Part shown: piece after piece, positions 16,769-25,568 of the stretch | How the letters are laid out: each line of letters starts with the position of its first letter | Position numbering within the stretch: position 1 is the stretch's first letter | NCBI GenBank assembly: GCA_963695405.1 | Contig: CAVOGJ010000003.1 | Coordinates: forward strand, 62,001 to 126,000 | DNA from: CAVOGJ01 sp963695405 | Lineage (GTDB): Bacteria; Planctomycetota; Planctomycetia; Pirellulales; Pirellulaceae | DNA length: 64,000 nucleotides | Reading direction: 5' to 3' | Made by a program: the position numbers and the translations under genes | Notes under the pieces: model-generated | What the model saw: the letters and a program-made list of their open reading frames with translations, nothing else | What the model was told of the DNA's origin: nothing | The model's database searches: none

Positions 16769-19700
16769 CCCGTCTGTTGGCGTCCACGAATAACGCACGA
16801 ATATCGCTTGGGCCTCTACCTAGCAGCCGACTGAGGGTGTTCTGCGGAACGTTGCTGAGCTTTGCGCTGCTCACGAATTCTCTACCGGCCATTGAAGCCG
16901 CCCAAGCGGTGCGATCTGCCCAGGAAGTGATCTTGAAATGGAGTCCTCAGCAGCGGCTGTACGTGAAAGGCGACGTCGGCGTCGGCCAAAACCAACTTGC
17001 AAAATTAGAAGCCTGGCTCGACGAATACGGTGCCCATTGGGTCGTCGTCCTGATGCAAGATGCCGACGGGGAACGCTACGCATCTCTCGATGGCCGCCGC
17101 TTCAGCGGTCTCGACGCCGTGGAGTATGCGCTTGGACAGGGGCTGTCGAATCAGACCGATTTCGGTCAATGGGTCAACTCACAGACAGGCGAATCCGATG
17201 GCTGTGTTCTCGTCATTTTCCTGTCCGACCGCAAGCTCAGCTACTTCGGGTCCGACGCCCAGGATCGCCGCGGGTTGGGCGAGTCGCATTGGTTGGGTGA
17301 GCTGGATCAACCAGCCATACGCGCCATGCGCAGCGGCGGGCGGATCCTGGATGCGGTACGGGACACGGTGACGTCGATCAATACGAAATTACAGGCCACG
17401 ATCACGCGGGAGGAAGCCGAGAAAGCCCGGCAAGCCGTCGAACGGGAACGGTCGTTGAACGAGTTGCGAACGCGGATCGACGGAGTCCATGCGGATCTGG
17501 AACGAGTCACGGCAGCGGCGGCCGAGTTGCGGGAGCGGTACCCTTCCGCTGCCGGGGAACTGGCGGACCCGCCACTGAACGAATGGGGTGAGGAACTGAC
17601 CGCGGCCGAGTCCGAGTTGACCGCGGACACCGTCTATCAAGTGACGCCTCAGATCGCATCGCTGGGGGACCGCGTGGGGGAATACCTGAATGCCTACGCG
17701 CTGGCGCGAAGTCTTGACAAACAAGAGGCCGAAATCGAGGCGCAGATCACCCTTCTCAGCGAGCAGGTCAGCCCGGTGGCCCAGCCAATGATCAAGGAGG
17801 CCACGGCCAGTCTCAATGAGATTCGTGCTGCCCGCGCGGCGGGCCGAATCGATTTCGTCAAGCATCTCGCCAGCGCTCGACAGGCGGTCGAAAGCGGTCA
17901 ACGGGCGCTGGCGGAGGAAGCGGTCCAACAACGGCAACGGGCCGCACAACGGCGTTTGATCCGCAACGTGGCTGCCGGCACGAGCGGCGCGCTACTGGCC
18001 ATCCTCGGCGGCTTCCTCATGATGCTCAATCGCCGCCGCGAGCCGGCGAAAGCCGAGGCCCTGCGCGTGCTCGCCGAACGCCAAGAGTCGGTGACGCGGG
18101 AGGTCGACAAGGTGCTAGAACTGTTTGATCACAGCGGCCAAATACTTGGCTCGCTGAAGCGGCTGGATGAGCGGGGGTATGAGGGTCGCACCCGGGAACT
18201 TGGGGAACGAACGTTCGAGAGCGTGGACGACCTTTTCGTCATGTCGAGCGAGGTAGAACGTGTCATGGAGGAAGCCCGGCAACTGGTCCATCCACGCGAT
18301 TGGTTCCGCAAGCTACGGAATCTCGTGAGCCCTATCGATTATGAAAAAGGCATCGAGCGGATCAGCGGCAAACCGTTGGAGTTCAAACGCGACCGCGGAC
18401 TGCCAATGGCCATGAAGCCGGTAAGGAGTGTGGACGCCACCTCGCCAACCAACGATTCCGCGTCATCGTCCGATGGAACGGACCCGCCTGAGGTGATCCG
18501 TCTGACATTTGATGAGGTCTACGACAACTTTCACCTTCGTACGGAGGAAGCCACGGCGATTCTCGACAAAATCGAACAGAGCTTTCTCGATGTGAACGAC
18601 GGTCTAGAAGCCTTGCAGGAAGAGATCAATTCGATCTCCGAATTGGAACGACAACTTTCCGACTTGTCCCGCGAGCACCAACGATTCGCCGTCCCGAGTT
18701 TTTTCAACCAACTGATTCCCTCGGCCATCTCCGATTATAATGCGGGCGATACACTCGCTCTCACGGATCCGGTGACCGCCGTCGAGCGGCACATTCCGGA
18801 GGGCCGGCGGAAGCTGTCGGAGGCACGCCTGCTGGGGCAGACGCTGCTGGAAGGACACGAGCTGCTGCTTCCAAAGCTGCGAAAACTGGCGCCCCTGCTG
18901 GAAGGCGCGGGCTTCGACGCGGAGTGGATCGACCAGCGACTGGACGAGCTCTCTCAGCGGGCCGATCAACTGTTCGCCGAATCGGCCACAACTCCCACAA
19001 GCACAGCGATTCAGGAGTATGCTACCCAGGTCACAGGACTGGGCGACCGCGGCCAACGTTGTTGGGAGCTCGTCCAGCTGTTGCAATCGGAACTCGAGGG
19101 CCTGGTGGAACAGTCGGAAACCCGTATCCGGGCAGGGCGCGACGAATTGGCCCAACGCCTGAATCTACCAACCGTCGCCGTGCTCCATGAACGGCCGCAT
19201 GATCCGGATGATCATCTTCGTTCAGCCAGTTTGCAGTTGGAAGGGATTCGCGCCGCTCTGCAACGCGGCAACGTGGAAGCCGCGAGTGAGGCGGTCGCCA
19301 CTTTGCGGCTGGAAGTCAATCAGGCGGGTCAAATCCTGGCAGATTCACTGCAGGCCGAACGCCGATTTGACGGCGACTGGGCTTCGCGTAACGAGCACTG
19401 GGAGGCGACCGGCGATCGCTCGACGCGCTACCAGGCAGTCGTCGCTCAGGCACAAAGGGATTACGCTGCCTCGTCGCTCTTTTTCCAAGTCGCCGATCCC
19501 GCTTTTCCGAACGGCAATGTAACCATCGATGACTATGCAGATCAGTGCCGAGATCAGCTGGCCGAAGTCGATCGCCTATTGCAACGCAGTCGCGAGTTTT
19601 ACGCACAAGGCCGGGTGCTCGAGTCGGCCGCGATGTTGGCCGCGATCGCCGACGACCTGTCGGAGGTGGAACAAAAGTATGACGAGATCGATGGACATCT

Positions 19701-20655
19701 GGAACGACTACGCTCTCGAGAGCAGGAGAATCGCGAAACGTTGCGGCAGTTAGTGGCCCAGATCGAACGGGATCAGGAGCCGATGGATGACCCTCGCACC
19801 ACCTCGTCCACGCTCGATTTCTTTCGCGGCTGGGCCGGTGATGTGCAGACCGCCGCCAGTCGTATGCAGACACAGACCACGTCCCGAGAGCCGTATGCGG
19901 TCGCCGCCGCGCTTCACCAATTGAAAGAGAATGCCACCGAACTCGATGCGCGGTTGAATGCCGATCGGGCCGCCTATAGCGAGGCGCAACGGGCCATCGC
20001 CGGCGCCGGCGAAGAAGCTGCAACGGGGCAACGCCTGATCGAGCAAGCCCGCCGGGATGGAATCCCGGACAACCAGACAACAACCAGCCTGGTGCAAGAA
20101 CTGAAGAAGCTCGGCGATGACCTGGATCGCCTCCGTGAGCGACTGGCCGCGCCCCATGGCGATTGGAAAGATCTACATCACCAGGCGATGAAAGTCCACC
20201 ACCGATTGGGACTTGCTACCGGTCGACTGAGGGGAGAACTGCAGATCGCCGATCAAGCCTCGGCGGCGTTGGAGAGCGCGTCGCGAACGGTATTCGAAGC
20301 CGCCAAATGGACTGGCGGTTGGGGAGTTCGGATTTTCGGCTCGCCAGGTTCCCAGGAACTAGACCGTGCCCGCGAGGCTTTGCAACGCGCCGACTATGCA
20401 GCTACCCGCGAGCTCAGCCGCGCTGCGGCGCTGATCGCGAATCAAGCGATCAATCGGGCCCAACGGGAGGTCGCTCAACGGCAACAGGAAGAATTGAGGC
20501 GAGCCGAAGCGGCCCGCCGGCGTCGCATCGAGTCAGTACCGAGCGTCGGAAGCGGAGGCTTTGGGGGCGGAGGTGGGTGGAGTGGCGGGTCCAGCGGACG
20601 CGTCTCGAGCGGAGGGGGCGGCTCGACATCCGGATTTAGCCGCTCTGGTTGGTAG
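16765..20655 (+). CDS. Large TPM-like, coiled-coil membrane protein with Gly/Ser-rich tail, coupled to pqiAB
   Basis: The 1296-residue protein has an N-terminal hydrophobic signal (about residues 27-46). A TPM-like domain of about 150 residues follows (GQNQLAKLEAWLDEYGAHWV, later CVLVIFLSDRKLSYFGS). A charged coiled coil precedes one transmembrane helix at about 395-418 (LLAILGGFLMMLN), and some 800 residues of mainly helical Glu/Arg/Gln-rich sequence follow. The C-terminus is a Gly/Ser tail of about 40 residues (GGFGGGGGWSGGSSG, ending SGFSRSGW), a pattern common in bacterial TPM-domain proteins. The start overlaps the pqiB stop, so it should be made with PqiAB. The predicted topology puts TPM outside and the long coiled coil inside. 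Function is unknown; a scaffold or regulator of the MCE machine is an inference. Confidence 0.75.
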   Translation: MTRLLASTNNARISLGPLPSSRLRVFCGTLLSFALLTNSLPAIEAAQAVRSAQEVILKWSPQQRLYVKGDVGVGQNQLAKLEAWLDEYGAHWVVVLMQDADGERYASLDGRRFSGLDAVEYALGQGLSNQTDFGQWVNSQTGESDGCVLVIFLSDRKLSYFGSDAQDRRGLGESHWLGELDQPAIRAMRSGGRILDAVRDTVTSINTKLQATITREEAEKARQAVERERSLNELRTRIDGVHADLERVTAAAAELRERYPSAAGELADPPLNEWGEELTAAESELTADTVYQVTPQIASLGDRVGEYLNAYALARSLDKQEAEIEAQITLLSEQVSPVAQPMIKEATASLNEIRAARAAGRIDFVKHLASARQAVESGQRALAEEAVQQRQRAAQRRLIRNVAAGTSGALLAILGGFLMMLNRRREPAKAEALRVLAERQESVTREVDKVLELFDHSGQILGSLKRLDERGYEGRTRELGERTFESVDDLFVMSSEVERVMEEARQLVHPRDWFRKLRNLVSPIDYEKGIERISGKPLEFKRDRGLPMAMKPVRSVDATSPTNDSASSSDGTDPPEVIRLTFDEVYDNFHLRTEEATAILDKIEQSFLDVNDGLEALQEEINSISELERQLSDLSREHQRFAVPSFFNQLIPSAISDYNAGDTLALTDPVTAVERHIPEGRRKLSEARLLGQTLLEGHELLLPKLRKLAPLLEGAGFDAEWIDQRLDELSQRADQLFAESATTPTSTAIQEYATQVTGLGDRGQRCWELVQLLQSELEGLVEQSETRIRAGRDELAQRLNLPTVAVLHERPHDPDDHLRSASLQLEGIRAALQRGNVEAASEAVATLRLEVNQAGQILADSLQAERRFDGDWASRNEHWEATGDRSTRYQAVVAQAQRDYAASSLFFQVADPAFPNGNVTIDDYADQCRDQLAEVDRLLQRSREFYAQGRVLESAAMLAAIADDLSEVEQKYDEIDGHLERLRSREQENRETLRQLVAQIERDQEPMDDPRTTSSTLDFFRGWAGDVQTAASRMQTQTTSREPYAVAAALHQLKENATELDARLNADRAAYSEAQRAIAGAGEEAATGQRLIEQARRDGIPDNQTTTSLVQELKKLGDDLDRLRERLAAPHGDWKDLHHQAMKVHHRLGLATGRLRGELQIADQASAALESASRTVFEAAKWTGGWGVRIFGSPGSQELDRAREALQRADYAATRELSRAAALIANQAINRAQREVAQRQQEELRRAEAARRRRIESVPSVGSGGFGGGGGWSGGSSGRVSSGGGGSTSGFSRSGW

Positions 20656-21330
20656 CCTTCCTTCACCTGAAACGGATCCGTCACGCGACCTGCACGGGAC
20701 ACCCGGGATCGGGGCAGTCAAGTTCCCCCACGATCGCCGGCCGGCGACAGCCACCACGCCCAAGCCGGCCAACCATAATGGACTGGTCGGCTCAGGAACG
20801 CCGAGAAACTGCAAGATCGGCTGGCCAGTAAAGACCTCTCCCTTGGGTCCCAAATCGTAGCTCCCCGTGTTTGAGAAACTGAAATAGACTGGCAAATTCT
20901 CGGCTTCCATCTCGATGGCCACATTCACATGCAAGCCAGCGGTGTTACGGTATCCGATGAAATAATCCGTGCCCGCCATCAACTGCAGGGGGGCAATCGC
21001 CGCTTGCGTAAATTGCTGCGTGGCGGGGACGTAATCAGCCGAACGGAGCAACGTGCCTCCCTTTACCGGGATGCCCGCGTAGACCTCGAGGGTCACGGTG
21101 CGTCCGTCAGTACCGGCGAAGCGAGTGGCAACGCCCGTCAACTGGTAAGAAAAGTCAGGCGTATAGACCCAACCGACTTCGGCTGCATTCCAAAAGAAAT
21201 TGGGATCGGGCACAAATGAACTATTGACCTCGTCAAGCACCACAAACGACGCAGCGGCCCGTCCTCCCGCAGAAATGAACGCACCCCAGACTATCAACAA
21301 GGTCGGGACCCATATGGACCGAATCGTCAT
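20533..21330 (-). CDS. PEP-CTERM sorted secreted protein (C-terminal extension probably artefactual)
   Basis: The protein has a signal peptide (WVPTLLIVWGAFISAGGRA), a beta-rich domain with FRYSYQL-like aromatic strands (VGWVYTPDFSYQLTG), and a C-terminal PEP-CTERM signal: VPEPTSPLWLAGLGVVAVAG followed by RRSWG. Such proteins are sorted by exosortase, with the tripartite PEP/helix/Arg tail removed. Translation as read continues 60 residues past the arginines and overlaps the convergent 16765-20655 gene by 123 bases. Removing one base of the five-C run at 20725-20729 (plus strand) would give WGT-stop at 20718-20720. That is the normal end for this signal and abolishes the overlap. ATG 21330 fits GAGGGG at a seven-base spacing better than ATG 21336. 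Confidence 0.75.
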   Translation of the reverse strand: MTIRSIWVPTLLIVWGAFISAGGRAAASFVVLDEVNSSFVPDPNFFWNAAEVGWVYTPDFSYQLTGVATRFAGTDGRTVTLEVYAGIPVKGGTLLRSADYVPATQQFTQAAIAPLQLMAGTDYFIGYRNTAGLHVNVAIEMEAENLPVYFSFSNTGSYDLGPKGEVFTGQPILQFLGVPEPTSPLWLAGLGVVAVAGRRSWGNLTAPIPGVPCRSRDGSVSGEGRLPTRAAKSGCRAAPSARDASAGPATPPTSAPKASASDARY

Positions 21331-21634
21331 TAGCATACCCCTCGTAAATGTGCCCTCACCCCACGCTCAGAGCGGACCGTCAAGCTACCAAAACGACTAA
21401 CAAGGGCCAATGAAATTGCCGCTAACTTCCCAAATTTGGTCCTGCCTGCCGGATGGGTCACGGCTGCCGTCCCCGCAAAATCGTGCCCGCCCGGTCACGC
21501 GTGTTTGCAAGCTGAGAACTTCCGGCGATTTGCGTAAATTGAACCTGTTCTCCCGCTGCGGATGGACAAAAGGGAGGGAAATCTGGCAGGAATTGATCGC
21601 TGTGGTCGGCGCGGCACGGTATCATGTTGCGGCT

Positions 21635-22654
21635 ATGAAACTTCGGGTTGGCCTTATCGGACTGGGGGAGGCATGGAATTTTCGCCATCGCCCTGCCCTC
21701 CTGGCGCTACATGACCGGTTCGAGGTGCGCGCGGTCTGCGAGCAGGTCGGCTTGCTGGCGAAACAGATGGCCAGCGAATTTAACGCCGACGCGGTTGACG
21801 GATATCGAGAATTGGCGGCTCGCGAAGACATCGACGCGATTTTGATGCTGTCGACGCAATGGTATGGCGCGTTACCCATCCTGGCCGCTTGCGATGCCGG
21901 CAAAGCCGTGTATTGCGCGGACACACTCGATCTCGAGGTGGAACAGGCAAAACAGATTCGCGAACGAGTGGAAAAATCGGGCATCGCGTTCATGGCCGAG
22001 TTCCCTCGTCGTCACTCACCAGCGACGCTACGTTTGAAGGAATTGATTGCGACCTGCCTGGGACCAGTGAACTTGCTCTTCTGTCACCAACGGCTGACGG
22101 TGAAGGAAAAGCCAGTTGCCGCAAGTGCCGTCACGCACACGAACTCACCCATTACGCGCGAACTGGTAGAATTGGTCGATTGGTGCCGTTATGTGGCTAA
22201 TCGTGAACCGCTGTCGGTCGTAGGCGTCACGCATCGAACGGATCGATCCTCGTTCGGTGAAGATTATCGGATGCTCAGTCTCGAATTTCCCGCCGCGGCG
22301 GGTGGCGGCGGGCCGACGATCGCCCAGATCAGCTGCGGTCACTACATGCCAGATGTCTGGAAAGAGGCGATCTCCTTTCGAACGCCCGCGGGTTTACAGG
22401 TCTGCTGCGAACACGGCATCGCGTTTGTTGACCTTCCCTCGAGCCTCGTGTGGTTCGATACGGCAGGGCGACATCATGAATCGCTGGATCGAGAACGTCC
22501 AGTTGGCGAGCAACTGCTATCGCAGTTTCATCGAGCCGTCACCAGTCTGATCCGTCGCACGGACGATCTCGACGATGCGTATCGGGCACTTGCAGTCGTC
22601 AATGCGGCCCGTCAGAGCTGCGAATCCGGCCTGCGGGTACCGCTGCAATTGTGA
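21635..22654 (+). CDS. Gfo/Idh/MocA family oxidoreductase (divergent)
   Basis: The 339-residue cytoplasmic protein begins with a Rossmann motif, MKLRVGLIGLGEAWNFRHRP. REDIDAILMLSTQWYGALPI and DAGKAVYCADTLDLE follow in the order of the family, but the usual EKP motif is replaced by CADTL, so the catalytic lysine of the classic sugar dehydrogenases is not evident. Residues 120-339 form a C-terminal domain with an IAQISCGHYMPDVWKE segment. Some family members without the lysine act as transferases or binding proteins, so catalysis is uncertain. ATG 21635 is chosen because it lies directly at the Rossmann motif. The frame extends 75 codons further upstream without conserved sequence. Confidence 0.72.
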   Translation: MKLRVGLIGLGEAWNFRHRPALLALHDRFEVRAVCEQVGLLAKQMASEFNADAVDGYRELAAREDIDAILMLSTQWYGALPILAACDAGKAVYCADTLDLEVEQAKQIRERVEKSGIAFMAEFPRRHSPATLRLKELIATCLGPVNLLFCHQRLTVKEKPVAASAVTHTNSPITRELVELVDWCRYVANREPLSVVGVTHRTDRSSFGEDYRMLSLEFPAAAGGGGPTIAQISCGHYMPDVWKEAISFRTPAGLQVCCEHGIAFVDLPSSLVWFDTAGRHHESLDRERPVGEQLLSQFHRAVTSLIRRTDDLDDAYRALAVVNAARQSCESGLRVPLQL

Positions 22655-22864
22655 GGTGACTGCGGTTTACCGTGGAGCGGCCGGCGACGTCGGTTGAGCC
22701 GTAGGGCAAACAGGCTCCGGCCGGTCCGCATCGAGCGGAATAGCCTGCATTTAGAGATTCCTCGCCACCCTATCGGCGATCAACGGGCGAACAACGAATG
22801 TACGAGTTGCTGCTGCTCGCGGGCGGAATGGTATCCATCAATCAGCAGACCGTGCGGCGGTCCC

Positions 22865-24004
22865 CTATTCGTCGGAACCTAATTCCTGTTGGCCGCTTTC
22901 GATCTCCTTGAGCTCTTCCAGCCACAGATGCAACTCGTGACTGTATTCGCTGGCGAGATTACCGAGCACCAACTGGCGATGAAAAGCGGCGGCCCCGCCC
23001 TTCACGAGTTCCGCATCCTCGGCGCTGGGAAATCGCTTGGAGGGATCGGGAGCAATCAATCGTTCGCAGATGCCCATGAGCATATCACTGCGGGTCACCT
23101 CTTTGGGAAGATGATGCACCAGTTCCAGGTGGATCGTCCGCTTGGCCTGCAGCAGCTCTTTAAGGTTCTTTTTTCCAGAAAATAATGGCTTGCCGGACAG
23201 CAGCTCTACCAGTACATAACCGAGGCTCGCGAGATCGCTCCGGGGAGTTGCCTCGCCCCCCTCGAGAATTTCAGGGGCCGCATAGGTGGGCGTGCAGGCT
23301 CGAACGGTCGGTGGATCGCCAATTTCATATGCGGACCCGATGTCGATGATCTTGGATCGGCCGGTGAGCTTGAGCATGATATTGCCGGGCTTGATATCTC
23401 CGTGCACGATTTCTTCGCGATGGAGCGCGGCGAGCGCGGCGAGGCAATCCCGGACAATGGCGACAGAAACCCCCGGAGTCATCTTTGGTTGCCGCGGACC
23501 ATGGGTTAGCAGGACATTATTCAGGTCCTTCCACCGCTGGGCACTGACTCTCTCACGAATCTTCTCTAACCGACGATTGCTGAGGAGATATCGTAAGTCG
23601 TAACCATCGATCCATTCCATCGCCATGATGCGCACGTGATTGCGATCATAGAAGTCTTGTACATCGAGCAAGCTGTCGTGTTGGATTTGTGCTACCTTCA
23701 CGGCAACTCGGGCGATTCGCGCCATGGCCTGATCATAGCTGCGAACACTCTCATAGCGTTCTGGTGAGAAGACTTTCAAAGCGAAAGGGACGGTAAAGCT
23801 ATCGGCCCCATGTCGTTCGCTATAGAAAACGATCCCCTGACCTCCCCGCCCCAAAACCCTTATCAGCTTCGGGTGATGCGTCCAGGAGAACCGCTGCTCT
23901 TGCAACAGCTGTTCGTACTTAACGATCAAATCCAAGGGCGGCTGAACGTGCTTTTCCCCGTCGAAGGAAATCGTGGGGTGGAGACTTTGCAATGTCGTGT
24001 TCAT
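22865..24004 (-). CDS. Serine/threonine protein kinase (Hanks-type), soluble
   Basis: The 379-residue protein is a eukaryotic-like kinase. The glycine loop is LGRGGQGIVF (residues 51-60), the ATP-binding lysine is Lys77 in FALKVF, the catalytic loop is HGDIKPGNIML (201-211), the metal-binding loop is DIG (221-223) and the APE motif is in TYAAPEIL. HGD replaces the usual HRD and DIG replaces DFG. It keeps the catalytic Asp and Lys, so activity is likely. There is no transmembrane segment or sensor domain. The N-terminal 45 residues are a variable leader, and the C-terminal 60 are helical. ATG 24004 is used, with TTG 24007 just upstream. Targets are unknown. Confidence 0.85.
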   Translation of the reverse strand: MNTTLQSLHPTISFDGEKHVQPPLDLIVKYEQLLQEQRFSWTHHPKLIRVLGRGGQGIVFYSERHGADSFTVPFALKVFSPERYESVRSYDQAMARIARVAVKVAQIQHDSLLDVQDFYDRNHVRIMAMEWIDGYDLRYLLSNRRLEKIRERVSAQRWKDLNNVLLTHGPRQPKMTPGVSVAIVRDCLAALAALHREEIVHGDIKPGNIMLKLTGRSKIIDIGSAYEIGDPPTVRACTPTYAAPEILEGGEATPRSDLASLGYVLVELLSGKPLFSGKKNLKELLQAKRTIHLELVHHLPKEVTRSDMLMGICERLIAPDPSKRFPSAEDAELVKGGAAAFHRQLVLGNLASEYSHELHLWLEELKEIESGQQELGSDE

Positions 24005-24102
24005 CAAGGTGCATTCGCGGATCGTGACAGGGAAGACACGGTAACCAAGGGGTGCATCAAGACCGTTCGTCCGACCAACCGACTCGTCTCAATAGTGCCG
24101 TA

Positions 24103-25149
24103 TCATAGGGTCGATTCGCCACTTGGGTCCAGTGAAACTTTGGAATCTGAGGAAACTGCTCCCGTTTGATGACTCGTTCCTCCTGCACGATCCCGCGGTA
24201 GCGGAAACCCCAGCCGCTTATCCACGACATTCAACAAGGGGCGACCGCTCACGTAGCGCTGCAGATTCTCGCAAAACAAACGAGTCGAATCGTCGACTCG
24301 GGAATGTGACTGGGCTCCCACATGGGGGGTAATCACCACATTGTCCATAGCCCACAACCGGCTCTCAACGGGTAGCGGTTCGACCTCCGTGACGTCCAAG
24401 GCGGCACCTGAGAGTTGTCCGTTTTCAAGCGCTGCCACCAGGTCGGCTTCTACCACGACCGGTCCGCGAGCCACATTGACCAGAATGGCTCCGCGTTTGC
24501 ACTTCGCGAGGGCGGCGCTGTCAATCATCCCCCGCGTGGTCGAATTCAGCGGGACAGAGAGAATGACGATGTCCGACAACATCAGTAATTGATCAAGGCT
24601 ACCTGCCGACCATAATTGCTCGACGCACTGCGGGCGTTCGACTGGGAACATGTCGGTGGCCAGCAAGTGGACATCGAATGGCGCCAACACCTGGGCGATT
24701 CGGCGACCATTGCCACCGAATCCAACGATACCCACTGTCTTGCCACGCAAGTCCCCCGTGGGGAGGCGTTCGAAGACCCGTTTTTGCTGCACCGCATAGA
24801 ACGCCGGCATCCGTCGGAGCAGCCCCAACAACAGGGCCATCGTTTGTTCAGCAACTTGGGGCGCAAACAGGCCCGACGCGCTCGTCACAAGGATCGACGA
24901 ATCGATGACGGCCGGAACAAGACAGTGATCCATGCCCGCAGCGGACGACTGGATCCACCGCAGCCTGCCCGCTCGCACCACCCGCTCCCAGTCGACAGGC
25001 ACTTTCGCGTGGCCGCAAAAGACATCTGCGGTGGGCAGCTGTTCGTCGACATGCTCCTGGCCGGCATTCACGATCTCCGCGTTCGGTACCACGCTGGCAA
25101 TCTCTGCAAGGTGCCGCGGCAAGACTGGGTAACAAAGGACGATTCTCAC
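24103..25149 (-). CDS. D-isomer specific 2-hydroxyacid dehydrogenase
   Basis: The 348-residue NAD-dependent dehydrogenase has the family layout. The nucleotide-binding motif is GKTVGIVGFGGNGRRIAQ. The catalytic set is Arg in NVARGPVVVEADLV, Glu in VTEVEPLP and His in NVVITPHVGAQS. The substrate lobe includes LRWIQSSAAGMDHC. GTG 25149 is preferred because GGGAG lies seven bases upstream and translation then begins VRIVLCYPVLPRHLAEI, as in the family. ATG 25179 would add ten residues with no ribosome-binding site. A C-terminal tail of about 30 polar residues extends past the usual end. The oxidised substrate could be glycerate, phosphoglycerate or another 2-hydroxyacid. It points away from the DoxX gene across a 419-base divergent region. 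Confidence 0.86.
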   Translation of the reverse strand: MRIVLCYPVLPRHLAEIASVVPNAEIVNAGQEHVDEQLPTADVFCGHAKVPVDWERVVRAGRLRWIQSSAAGMDHCLVPAVIDSSILVTSASGLFAPQVAEQTMALLLGLLRRMPAFYAVQQKRVFERLPTGDLRGKTVGIVGFGGNGRRIAQVLAPFDVHLLATDMFPVERPQCVEQLWSAGSLDQLLMLSDIVILSVPLNSTTRGMIDSAALAKCKRGAILVNVARGPVVVEADLVAALENGQLSGAALDVTEVEPLPVESRLWAMDNVVITPHVGAQSHSRVDDSTRLFCENLQRYVSGRPLLNVVDKRLGFPLPRDRAGGTSHQTGAVSSDSKVSLDPSGESTL

Positions 25150-25568
25150 ACGAGTTCTCCCGACGTGCGAACTCCTCATGCATTCACACGTCACACGCCG
25201 CAGCACAGGATTCAATAACGGAGGCGAATCGGCCCCGACGGCCAGCCCCAATGTACCCCGCCGGCATCTTCGACGGGAGTTGGCGGAGGCTTCGCTTCCG
25301 TGCTCGATCGGGCTGCCTGGCCGCGGACCGAACGTCCGATTCGGCCCCCACTCCCCCTGCATGGACCCGGTTCCTACCTCGAATCGTTGCCTAGCACAGT
25401 ACGAACCGCGGTTGGACATCACAGCAACGGTTGGCAGGCGCGGGCCTCGCCGCAATAATGGAGTGTTGTCCGCACTGGCGACACCGTCGGCTCCGACGCC
25501 GATTCAAGGGTGCGGCACGCTCGTTCTTCACTTATTGAGATCGGCCACACGGCAATTGGAGCCCCCCG
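25150..25568. other. Divergent intergenic region, no gene seen
   Basis: This 419-base region lies between the dehydrogenase start at 25149 and the DoxX-like start at 25569. It should hold promoters for both. The frames it contains (for example 25178-25708 plus) have no recognisable protein features. No clear -35/-10 pair, operator or RNA element was found. Confidence 0.4.

Noticed and set aside
19316..20083. 255-codon minus-strand frame inside the TPM-like gene
   Set aside because: Antisense shadow with very high Arg content and no recognisable feature.
21594..21625. TTGATC...TATCAT promoter before the oxidoreductase at 21635
   Set aside because: The spacer is 21 bases, beyond the workable range for sigma-70, and the start codon is too near.
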